From Triticum aestivum (lineage: Eukaryota; Streptophyta; Magnoliopsida; Poales; Poaceae): DNA of 64,000 bases. The position numbers were made by a program, and so were the translations under genes. This document shows, in pieces, positions 46,700 to 56,228 of the stretch. The notes beneath the pieces are model-generated. The model was not told the origin of the DNA. It ran no database searches and saw only the letters and a list, made by a program, of their open reading frames with translations. The DNA lies in assembly GCF_018294505.1 (NCBI RefSeq), contig NC_057796.1:188631597-188695596 (forward strand), in the 5' to 3' direction. The stretch's first letter is position 1; each line of letters begins with the position of its first letter.

Positions 46700-47784
46700 G
46701 GAAATGGTGGCTCATGAGGAACAGCTTCTTCAGCACACATCTTCAGCTACTCCAACACCACTTCGGCAATGGCATTAGGTGACTCTTTCCAGTTCATTCA
46801 GTTGGGGGCGCCCCTCGGGCAGCATTATCCCCAAGTTGCACGGACCTGTCCCTGTGGTGTGTATCCTTTTGCATCTTTAGCTTACTCTGTTGGGAGCGCC
46901 CCTCGGGCTGCATCTCCCCCAAGCCGCACGGGTCCGTCCCTGTGGCATGTATCGTTCTTGCATCTATCTGAGCTAGCTTGCCTCCTTGCATGAATTACCT
47001 TATGGTTGTCACCTGCTTGTTTGGTACTTTGATACCATGAACATTGTGCGCCCTTGCAAGCCCACCCACGACCGCCCTCGCCACCGCGGGAGCCGTGCGC
47101 CGGTTTTCTTTCTTTAGGATTCTTTGCATGAGAAGGTTGCACGGCGTCTATGCTCGGGTCCGTCCTTGCAGCGTCGATAAACCCAACGACTGAGCTCTGT
47201 CTGGCGGGCAGCCCCGTTCACGTCACCTCCCGGGGTCGTTGGTGTTTGGCCTCCTCATGTAATCACCTCAGGAGATTCATCCGGCGCACGTTGCCTAACC
47301 ATCTCGTAGGACTGCCATAGCTATCAAGAGTCAAGACCAGGCGCAACCCGCCTTGAGGTACGGCCTCGTGAGTCCTGCGCTGGCTCACGAGTGCCCAGAC
47401 ACACCTCGTCTAGCCCTGCCGTGCAAGCCATGTGTCAGGGCGGGGTTGTACACGCCCCGGGGGCCTCGGTATCCTTCAGTGCCACCTCACGCCTAGCGTA
47501 CGCCGCCCTGCCAGGTTCCTCGGACCTGGTTGTCGCGCGCCCCTCCCGAGCGGGACCTCGGTGAGGACATGTATGAAGGTCTGTTTGAGCATCAAGGGGG
47601 ACTCCTGAGCATCACGACTCAGGAGCCTAACTCACCATGTAGCCCCTCACCCCTTGGTCCCGTCCTAGCGATTTGGACGGCCCAACGGCGGCTGAGGTAT
47701 GCACGGGGTCGGGCCCTGCCGATGTAGAACACTAAGGCCTACTTTCGCATATCCTTCCCACAGGACGTTTGCGCGTCAAGGGGG
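46700..47784 (+). other. 3' spacer of the host Gypsy element with tandem repeats
   Basis: GC-rich, non-coding. 46801-46888 and 46889-46976 are two 88-bp tandem copies ('gttggg(g/a)gcgcccctcgggc...'). 47592-47775 is one 184-bp unit. A second unit starts at 47776 and is cut after 14 bp by the CRM-like insertion, resuming at 55687. Such repeat-rich spacers are common between pol and the 3' LTR in Tat-type elements. No gene is seen. Confidence 0.6.
46801..46976 (+). repeat. Two 88-bp tandem repeats
   Basis: Both copies contain 'gcgcccctcgggc', 'gcacgg', 'tccctgtgg' and 'ttgcatct' in the same order, and differ at about 15 positions by eye. A weaker echo ('ggttgcacggcgtctatgct...gggtccgtcc') follows near 47135-47165. 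Confidence 0.75.
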
Positions 47785-47789
47785 ACTCC

Positions 47790-48705
47790 TGATAGAGGCA
47801 AAGGTGTCCCATCTTTCGATGAGATGATGGATATCGCTTTGATGGAAGTCGACTTTGACGATCCGACTACGAACGTGCGAGGACGTCGCGCCTTAGCAAT
47901 CGCTAAACCAACTCCGAGAGGTTATTGACCACGCCGGAGCACGATCAACCTGACCACGAGGGTCTGTTTCCTGCGAGCAAACGAAGAACAAGCAAGAAAC
48001 TGAGATTGCAATCTGGATATTGCGAATATGAGATGAAAGCTTTATTGATCAAGGTGGGGTTCTGTGACGCCTTTGTCTGGTCGTTGAACACAAACGAAGT
48101 ACGCGAAGTTGCAGCTATGGCAAACTTTTAATCTAAACAAAACCCAAAGTCTAAACGACGCCCTAAGGGCTGTATATATGGAGGAAGAGGGGGGATTTCG
48201 TGGCCCTTGGGGAAGGGGTCCGAAACCAACCCTATCTCTTGTTTCCCCACACATACGGACTCTAAAAATAGCCTATACTCAAGTATTTCGAAATTACATG
48301 GGCCTGGCCCAATAATAAGGTGACGTAGCACCTAGAATAGCCTCTGGACGAAAGTTATGAAGTAGCATCTTGTATATTTCGTCCAAGGCTTCATGCACGC
48401 ATTATGGTGGCTTCAACGTCCTGAAATCATCACTTGTAACTCCGTTCTTGTCCCCCATGCGCATGCCATCATCTCCATGCTTGTTCTTGCTCCAATGTTC
48501 ATCCTTCTCAAAGCTAGGCCCTTCATTTGTAAGTAAAACAAATGTATCCAATTTACGCAGCATCATATTCTCATGAACATTAGAATCATTACCAAGAAAC
48601 GAAAGTACCTGGTAATTTAATTGGCATGCGCGAGCTCTAGTAATTGGTCCAGTATGTATAGCAGCAGGGGCTGTGGGTGTAACAATGGTATTGATGTCCT
48701 CATCA
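47790..48705 (-). repeat. 3' LTR of the CRM-like element
   Basis: The plus strand starts TGATAGAGGCAAAGGTGTCC and ends GATGTCCTCATCA. The minus-strand TATA-like 'ccatatatacagccc' lies at about 48168-48182. The last ~100 codons of the integrase frame (stop at 48402) lie inside it. Confidence 0.9.
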
Positions 48706-49643
48706 TCCTCCCCTTCTTGAAATGAAGTCGTCCTCGACGGAAGCTCATCTCCCTCACCCAAATAAGGCTTCAAATCTGCAATGTTAAAAGTGGGACTAAC
48801 CCCAAAATCTGCAGGCAGCTCAAGTTTATATGCATTATCATTTATTTTCTCTAACACCTTAAAAGGACCATCAGCACGTGGCATTAGCTTTGATTTGCGC
48901 AAATCAGGAAATCTATCCTTACGCAAATGTAACCAAACAAGATCTCCAGGTGCAAACACAACATGTTTTCTACCCTTATCTCTAGCAAGTTTATATTTAG
49001 CATTCATACGCTCAATGTTTTCCTTAGTTAACTCATGCATTTTTAAGATCAATTCAGCACGTTGTTTAGCATCAAAATTAACCTTCTCCGAAGATGGAAG
49101 AGGCAACAAATCAATAGGTGCACGAGGTAGGAAACCATACACAATTTCAAAAGGGCACATCTTAGTAGTAGAATGCAATGAACGATTATAAGCAAACTCA
49201 ATATGAGGCAAGCATTCTTCCCACATTTTCTTATTATTCTTCAAAACAGCCCTAAGCATAGTAGACAATGTTCTATTGACTACTTCAGTTTGTCCATCAG
49301 TTTGGGGGTGACAAGTAGTACTAAAAAGCAGTTTAGTCCCCAACTTAGCCCATAAACATCTCCAAAAGTGGCTAAGAAATTTAGTATCACGATCTGAAAC
49401 AATAGTATTTGGCACACCATGCAAACGAATAATTTCACGGAAGAACAAATCAGCAACATTAACAACATCATCGCTTTTATTACATGGTATAAAGTGTGCC
49501 ATTTTTGAGAATCTATCCACGACAACAAATATGCTATCCCTCCCCTTCTTTGTTCGAGGTAAACCTAAAACAAAGTCCATAGATATATCCTCCCAAGGAA
49601 CACTAGGTACAGGCAAAGGCATATATAAACCATGAGGATTGAG
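48402..49643 (-). pseudogene. Integrase core and C-terminus (CRM-like)
   Basis: Minus-strand frame from the codon after a TGA at 49644-49646 to a stop at 48402. It carries the integrase core with catalytic residues in [22 protein letters not shown] and [12 protein letters not shown], all present, then the GPY/F-like C-terminal module ([33 protein letters not shown]). Next is an acidic linker ([11 protein letters not shown]), then [12 protein letters not shown]. From 48705 on it lies in the 3' LTR. No classical chromodomain is seen, and CRM elements carry a different C-terminal motif instead. The TGA stands in an arginine-type context at the end of the zinc-binding region (CPTCQKAKS). Confidence 0.85.
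48706..48718 (-). other. Polypurine tract inside the integrase frame
   Basis: The minus strand reads AAGAAGGGGAGGA up to the LTR edge. In the integrase frame it lies within the codons for FQEGEDDED, so the tract is both primer and coding sequence. Confidence 0.8.
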
Positions 49644-50530
49644 TCATGACTTAGCTTTTTGACATGTAGGGCAGCGAGCAACAAAACGCTCAACATCCCG
49701 TCTCATCTTTGGCCAAAAGAAATGTGTAGCAATTACGTCCTTCGTCTTCTTCACGCCAAAGTGTCCCATTAATCCTCCTCCATGCGCCTCCTGCAACAAC
49801 AAAAGTCGAAGAGAGCTAGCTGGAATGCATAGCTTGTTAGCACGGAACACAAATCCATCATTAACGACAAACTTGTTCCAGGTTCTTCCATCTTTACAAT
49901 TCTGCAAAACATCTTTAAAATCAGCATCATGCACATATTGATCTTTGATGGTCTCCAAACCAAATATTTTGAAGTCAAGTTGTGAAAGCATAGTATAGCG
50001 ACGAGACAATGCATCAGCAATAACATTTTCTTTACCCTTCTTGTGTTTAATGACATAAGGGAAAGTTTCAATGAATTCAACCCATTTAGCATGTCTACGA
50101 TTCAGTTTAGCTTGACTTTTAATATGTTTCAAAGATTCATGATCAGAATGTATAACAAATTCTTTGGGCCATAAATAATGTTGCCATGTTTCTAAAGTCC
50201 GAACAAGAGCATATAGTTCTTTATCATAAGTAGAATAATTCAGACTAGGCCCACTCAATTTTTCAGAAAAGTATGCAACAGGTTTACCATCTTGTAATAA
50301 CACACCTCCTAATCCAATTCCACTAGCATCACATTCAAGCTCAAAAGTCCTATTAAAATCAGGAAGTTGGAGTAAAGGAGCATGTGTCAACTTATCTTTC
50401 AATACCGTGAAGGCTTCTTCCTGTGCGGTACCCCAAACAAAAGGCACATCCTTCTTTGTAAGCTCGTTGAGAGGTGCAGCAATGGTGCTAAAATCTCTCA
50501 CAAAACGCCTATAGAAAACCAGCGAGTCCA
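49644..50530 (-). pseudogene. RNase H and integrase zinc-binding domain (CRM-like)
   Basis: Frame from about 50530 to the TGA at 49644. It opens at [16 protein letters not shown], then RNase H with catalytic residues in [34 protein letters not shown] and [10 protein letters not shown]. The integrase HHCC module ([15 protein letters not shown]...RCPTCQKA) follows. A one-base frameshift near 50515-50520, in a run of Ts on the minus strand, separates it from RT. Apart from the boundary lesions the domains look intact. Confidence 0.85.
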
Positions 50531-51168
50531 AGAAAACTCCGCACTTGTGTGACCGTTTTGGGCTGCGGCCAACTCTCAATAGCTTCAATCTTGGCTTTAT
50601 CAACTTCAATTCCCTGTGGAGTAACAACATAGCCAAGAAAAGATACTCGGTCGGTGCAGAAGGTGCACTTCCCAAGGTTACCAAACAAACGTGCATCACG
50701 TAGAGAAACAAAAATAGCACGTAAATGTTCCAAATGTTCTTCCAAAGATTTGCTATAAATCAGTATATCATCAAAATAGACTACCACAAATCGTCCAATG
50801 AAAGCACGTAAAACTTTGTTCATTAGTCTCATGAAAGTACTAGGTGCATTAGTTAACCCAAAAGGCATGACTAACCACTCATATAAACCAAACTTAGTTT
50901 TAAATGCAGTTTTCCATTCATCTCCCAATTTCATACGAATTTGATGGTATCCACTACGCAAATCAACTTTGGAGAATACTGTAGAGCCACTCAATTCATC
51001 AAGCATATCATCTAGCCTAGGAATAGGATGACGATAACGAATAGTAATATTATTAATGCCTCTACAATCAACACACATACGCGACGTACCATCCTTTTTA
51101 GGCACTAGTATAATAGGAACAGCACAAGGACTAAGAGATTCGCGTATATAACCTTTGTCGAGCAGCTC
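50509..51168 (-). pseudogene. Reverse transcriptase (CRM-like)
   Basis: Frame from the codon after a TAG at 51169-51171 to 50509. It contains [53 protein letters not shown], the catalytic [11 protein letters not shown] and [12 protein letters not shown]. It ends at SFLGLAGFL where the frameshift enters a stop. RT itself is complete and well conserved. Confidence 0.88.
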
Positions 51169-53526
51169 CTATACTTGACGCATAATCTCCTTCGTCTCCT
51201 CTGGATTGGTACGGTATGGTGCACGGTTGGGTAGCGATGCACCGGGAATTAAGTCAATTTGATGCTCAATCCCTCGAATAGGTGGTAATCCCGGTGGCAC
51301 GTCTTGTGGGAAGACGTCAGCGAACTCCTGCAAAATGTTAGTGACAGCAGGGGGCAAAGAGGAAGGCACGTCCTCGAATGAAAATAATGCCTCTTTGCAC
51401 ACAAAAGCATAGCAAACAGATTTGCTGAAATCTAGCTCATCAATATCAGATTTTGTGGCAAGTAAACATGCACTTTTCAATTTAATTTCAGAAACAACAC
51501 TAGATGGTTTATTATTAGGTTTCATTTGTTGCTCAAATTCTTTTGCCACAATCTGATTTTCACTCTTATTTTTCTCCTGTTTTGCTTTATTAGCTCTATT
51601 AATGTCATCTTTCAAAATGGAATCAGGAGTCATAGGAAGCAAAGTAATATTTTTATCCTTATGAACAAGAGTATACTGATTGTTTCTACCATGGTGTACA
51701 GAATTTTTATCAAATTGCCATGGTCTACCAAGTAATAAGGAACATGCTTGCATGGGTACCACATCACAATCAACATAATCAGCATATGTAGAGATACTAA
51801 AATGCACACGAACAGTACGTGTTACCTTAACCTTGCCGCTGTTGTTGAACCATTGGATGTAGTAAGGATGTGGATGTGGTCTTGTGGTGAGAGATAGCTT
51901 CTCCACCATCTCCATGCTAGCCAAGTTGTTACAGCTCCCTCCATCTATGATGACGCGAACAGAACGTTCCTTCACAACTCCCTTTGTATGGAACAAATTA
52001 TGCCTCTGATTTTGCTCTGCTTGTGTGACCTGCACACTCAAAACACGTTGAGCAACTAAACATTCATACCTGTCAGCGTCTTCAGGAGCCATGTATTGCG
52101 TCTCATTTTCAGAATCATCTCCACCATGTTCTTCACGTGTAATAAGAGCCAAAGTCTCCTCATCATAGTCACTAGCGGACTCATACCCACCATCCTCAGT
52201 AGCAATCATTACACGCTGAGATTTGCATTCTCTCGCATAATGTCCTCTTCCCTTACAACGACGACAAATAATATCACTTGTGTGCCCTGTCGATGCCATG
52301 GAAGAAGAAGAGCTCTGTGCAGGCCCGGCAGGTGCGCTCTTGGCAGATAGTGGTGGTTGTGCCTGCTTTCTTGTATCACGGCTGGAGGTGGAACCTGATG
52401 GAGGTGCTGGTGCAGTGGAAGTAGAAGATGCACGCGGTGTCCATGATGAAGGTCGACCTGCAGAAAAGTTAGTTCGCGCCAATGGCTGTCGATCCTGCAC
52501 TTCACGTTCAGCTTTACAAGCAAGATGGAATAAACGAGTGATATTATTATAATCCTTATACTCTAGAATGGTCTGAATCTCTTTATTTAATCCACCCATA
52601 AAACGTGCAAGCATAGCTTCATTCTCCTCAACAATACCACATCTAATCATGCCAGTTTGTAATTCCTGATAATATTCTTCTACAGAATTTTTCCCTTGTC
52701 TTAAGCGCTGCAATTTTTGAAGTAATTCACGTTGATAATATGGTGGAACCCAACGAGTACGCATAGCAGTTTTCAAAGCAGCCCAAGTAGCTGGAACAGG
52801 ATATAATCTACAATGTTCAGACCACCAAACACATGCAAAGCTAGTGAAAGCACAAACAGCAGCAGGAACACGTCTCTCCTCAGGATATTGTAAACATGTA
52901 AATCGTTGTTCAGTTTCTAACTCCCAAGTAAGATATATATCAGGAACATATCTACCCTCAAATGGTGGAATATTCAATTTCAGTTTAGGGAGATGGTCAT
53001 GATCTCGTACCTGAGGTGGTGGTGCCGGCCTACCGTTGCGAATATATACCTGAGGTCGACCTGCTGGTGGTGGTGCTGGTGGCTGCACGTAGTTCTGATT
53101 TTGATCAACCTCATCCTCATAATCGCCCGCATAATCGTCATCCTCCTCAGCCGCCGCAGTAGCAGGAGCCAAAGAAGCATCAACAGTAGGTGCAGCGGCA
53201 CCCGAATTTTGACCAGTCTCAATTGGAACGCGCTGTGCTCGTCCCACTTGATTTGGAAGGCGGCGTTGGAGATGTGGTTGTTGTTGTTGTAGAGGTGCGA
53301 CATGTGCAGCCGGTGGTGGTTGGGGAAGACGCTTGAGTAATTCAGTAAACTTGTTATCCAGCTTTGTCTCGAACGACTTCTCCACGGCATCTATCTTCTC
53401 CATAGCCTCTTCAAATCTGTTTAGCACATCTCCCACCTGGCCACTCATCATTTGCTGAAATTTATCATGCAACTCCTTGTTCGTCATGTTCTCCCAATCA
53501 GTCTCATCGGCTTGTGATCTTGCCAT
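51169..53526 (-). pseudogene. gag-protease of the CRM-like element
   Basis: The preferred start is the ATG at 53526 (MARSQADETDWENMTNKEL); an in-frame ATG at 53547 adds only seven hydrophobic residues. A coiled-coil-like N-terminus (about residues 15-70) leads to a Gln/Pro-rich and acidic linker, then the gag core (about residues 185-350: LPKLKLNIPPFEGRY, GKNSVEEYYQELQTG). A zinc knuckle CRRCKGRGHYAREC near residue 425 has all four ligands. The protease site is VRVIIDGGSCNNLAS (D-G-G form). The frame ends at a TAG (51169-51171) just at the start of RT, after EETKEIMRQV. Gag and protease are uninterrupted and potentially translatable. Confidence 0.88.
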
Positions 53527-54751
53527 AGTTAGCAGCAATAGAAACACAAAAGAATATGATCCTGCAGACTACTAGGAAGTGGTGGTGATGGTGGTGTGTC
53601 ACAAAACCTTCAAGCGAATCACAAATTCTTACCAGTTCTTACCCAACAGCAGGTGGTGATCGGCAACCGTTGTAGTCAAAACTCTCAAAGCTTGGATAGA
53701 GCGATTACCAGGGAGAGTCAAACGCACGATGTAGATGTATGTGGAGCTGGGAAGGCTTATAATATGGTAGCAAAAATGGTCAGCAATAATCAATTCAGAG
53801 ATGCAAAGTTGAAGAAATGCTCAATGACGGTACTGTGCTGGTCCTAGGCTAGACCGTGCTAGAGACGCGAGCCTAGAACACTAACAAAATCATGGCGCTG
53901 CACGTAAACAAGGGGAAAGCACACTCTGGAAAAAAAAATTGCTCTTGTTTTCGCTCTCTTTTTTTGCGCTCCTCTTTTTTTTGCGAAAAATCACTATAAT
54001 GGCGAGTGTCTCAAAACTCTTCCCAGGTCAAACTGACAGGATGGGCACAAATTTTTTTTGACTATTTTTTCGGAAATCAGGCCAGCGACGACGAAAAAGT
54101 GCGACAAAAAATCACTATGATGGCGAGTGTCTCAAAACACTCCCCGGGACCTAAAAATAGGATAGGGAAAAATATTTTTGGTTGCCGAAATTTTGGCCTA
54201 AAAACTGCCCGGGGGTCTCCAGACTCTTTTTTTTCGAGACCTACTCAGGCAAGGAAACACGAAACGGAAAATAGATGGATCTCTAAAACAAACCGAATAT
54301 GAAAAGAACTCGGATTGGTGGTGGATAAATGGTGGTAGGATATGGCAGCGGTGGTGGTATATGGTAGCGGTGGTGGTAGATGGATATGGATCGGTGGTGG
54401 TATATGGATACGGATTGGTGGTGGTATATGGATACGGATTCAGAGCGGTGGCGGATAAGCAATAGTGGTAGATGGCAAGGCGATGATGATGGTGCGGCGG
54501 CGGCGTGACAACTTATGACCAGAACTCGAAACTCTAAAAGACTAGACTCTAAGACCAGCAACTTGACACGACGATGCAACCGCAAATTCAACAAAGCAAA
54601 AACCCTAAAAAGATTATGCAAAGGCTCAGATTGGTTCGGATATACTGAACTAACCCTAATTTTTTTGTGGCTTTTTCGTGGACTGTAGGTATGAAGAACA
54701 GACTCGATCTAAACTACGAAAAACTGTAAAATCTCACCGAGCAACCTGGAA
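53527..54751 (-). other. Untranslated leader of the CRM-like element
   Basis: 1.2 kb between the primer site and gag, non-coding. 53988-54030 and 54107-54150 are a direct repeat ('aaaaatcactataatggcgagtgtctcaaaac' type). 54305-54470 is a degenerate GGT/ATGGA-rich array of 'ggtggtggtatatggatacggatt' units, about five copies. Confidence 0.7.
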
Positions 54752-54763
54752 ATCTGATACCAC
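54752..54763 (-). other. Primer-binding site (initiator tRNA-Met type)
   Basis: The minus strand reads TGGTATCAGATT two bases inside the right LTR. Confidence 0.8.
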
Positions 54764-54765
54764 TT

Positions 54766-55681
54766 GATAGAGGCAAAGGTGTCCCGTCTTTCGATGAGAT
54801 GATGGATATCGCTTTGATGGAAGTCGACTTTGACGATCCGACTACGAACGTGCGAGGACGTCGCGCCTTAGCAATCGCTAAACCAACTCCGAGAGGTTAT
54901 TGACCACGCCGGAGCACGATCAACCTGACCACGAGGGTCTGTTTCCTGCGAGCAAACGAAGAACAAGCAAGAAACTGAGATTGCAATCTGGATATTGCGA
55001 ATATAAGATGAAAGCTTTATTGATCAAGGTGGGGTTCTGTGACGCCTTTGTCTGGTCGTTGAACACAAACGAAGTACGCGAAGTTGCAGCTATGGCGAAC
55101 TTTTAATCTAAACAAAACCCAAAGTCTAAACGACGCCCTAAGGGCTGTATATATGGAGGAAGAGGGGGGAATTTCGTGGCCCTTGGGGAAGGGGTCCGAA
55201 ACCAACCCTATCTCTTGTTTCCCCACACATACGGACTCTAAAAATAGCCTATACTCAAGTATTTCGAAATTACATGGGCCTGGCCCAATAATAAGGTGAC
55301 GCAGCACCTAGAATAGCCTCTGGACGAAAGTTATGAAGTAGCATCTTGTATATTTTGTCCAAGGCTTCATGCACGCATTATGGTGGCTTCAACGTCCTGA
55401 AATCATCACTTGTAACTCCGTTCTTGTCCCCCATGCGCATGCCATCATCTCCATGCTTGTTCTAGCTCCAATGTTCATCCTTCTCAAAGCTAGGCCCTTC
55501 ATTTGTAAGCAAAACAAATGTATCCAATTTAGGCAGCATCATATTCTCATGAACATTAGAATCATTACCAAGAAACGAAAGTACCTGGTAATTTAATTGG
55601 CGTGCGCGAGCTCTAGTAATTGGTCCAGTATGTATAGCAGCAGGGGCTGTGGGTGTAACAATGGTATTGATGTCCTCATCA
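54766..55681 (-). repeat. 5' LTR of the CRM-like element
   Basis: Same termini and length as 47790-48705 and about 99% identical by eye; ACTCC follows. Fragments of the integrase C-terminal frame recur inside it because the LTRs are copies. Confidence 0.9.
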
Positions 55682-55686
55682 ACTCC

Positions 55687-55899
55687 TGAGCATCGCGACT
55701 CAGGAGCCTAACTGGCCACGTAGCCCCTCACCCCTTGGTCCCGTCCTGTTGATCCGTACGGCCCAACGGCGGCTGAGGTATGCGCGGGGTCAGGCCCTGC
55801 CGACGTAGAACATCAAGCAAACGGGAAGGAAATCGCAGAATCCTAATTATTACAAAACATATTGTTTCTTAAACACCAAAAAGAAGTTTTGACGCCTCC
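55687..55899 (+). other. Continuation of the host element's 184-bp repeat and spacer
   Basis: 55687-55810 continues the second 184-bp unit interrupted at 47789. It matches 47613-47727 ('gcgactcaggagcctaact', 'cccaacggcggctgaggtatgc'). The rest is AT-richer and leads to the end of the antisense ORF. No gene is seen. Confidence 0.65.
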
Positions 55900-55970
55900 A
55901 TGAGGCACGTCGCATGTCGCGGGAAAGTTTGCAGGAAAATAAAAACGGGAAGGAGCACCATCGTTCGCCG

Positions 55971-56228
55971 GCAAGACCCCCTCTTCAGCCTTGGGCGCCG
56001 TCGTCAGGGAGCGCCCTCTCGTCGGCAGCGTCACCGTCGCCCGTGTCGTCGGCCTTGGCCTTGGGATCGGCGGCACCTTCAGTTGGAGGCGCAGGGTCGG
56101 CAAGACCCCCTCTTCAGCCTTGGGCGCCGTCGTCAGGGAGCGCCCTCTCGTCGGCAGCGTCACCGTCGCCCGTGTCGTCGGCCTTGGCCTTGGGATCGGC
56201 GGCACCTTCAGTTGGAGGCGCAGGGTCG
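55971..56228 (-). repeat. Exact 129-bp tandem duplication
   Basis: 55971-56099 and 56100-56228 appear identical. Each covers the last 40 or so codons and stop of the antisense ORF (minus-strand DPAPPTEGAADPKAKADDTG...DDGAQG, stop). Identity implies a recent slippage or unequal exchange event. Confidence 0.9.

Larger units (their letters stand above)
47785..55686 (-). mobile_element. CRM-like chromovirus (Gypsy) with ACTCC duplication
   Basis: ACTCC at 47785-47789 and 55682-55686 flank 7,892 bp with two 916-bp LTRs, minus-strand gag-protease-RT-RNase H-integrase, a primer site beside the right LTR and a polypurine tract beside the left. The gag style (LPKLKLNIPPFEGRY, KTAMRTRWVPPYYQREL) and the integrase frame running into the 3' LTR are those of the centromeric retrotransposon (CRM/Cereba/Quinta) lineage, as recalled. 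I count about nine substitutions plus an indel between the LTRs by eye, roughly 1%, the youngest insertion that can be dated here. Pol has three inactivating lesions. Confidence 0.85.

Noticed and set aside
46769..46993. 74-codon frame over the 88-bp repeats
   Set aside because: It follows the DNA repeat and has no protein-family features.
54900..55106. Small frame MTTPEHDQPDHEGL... present twice (also 47925)
   Set aside because: The duplication is due to the two CRM LTRs; the frame has no start context or homology and overlaps promoter sequence.
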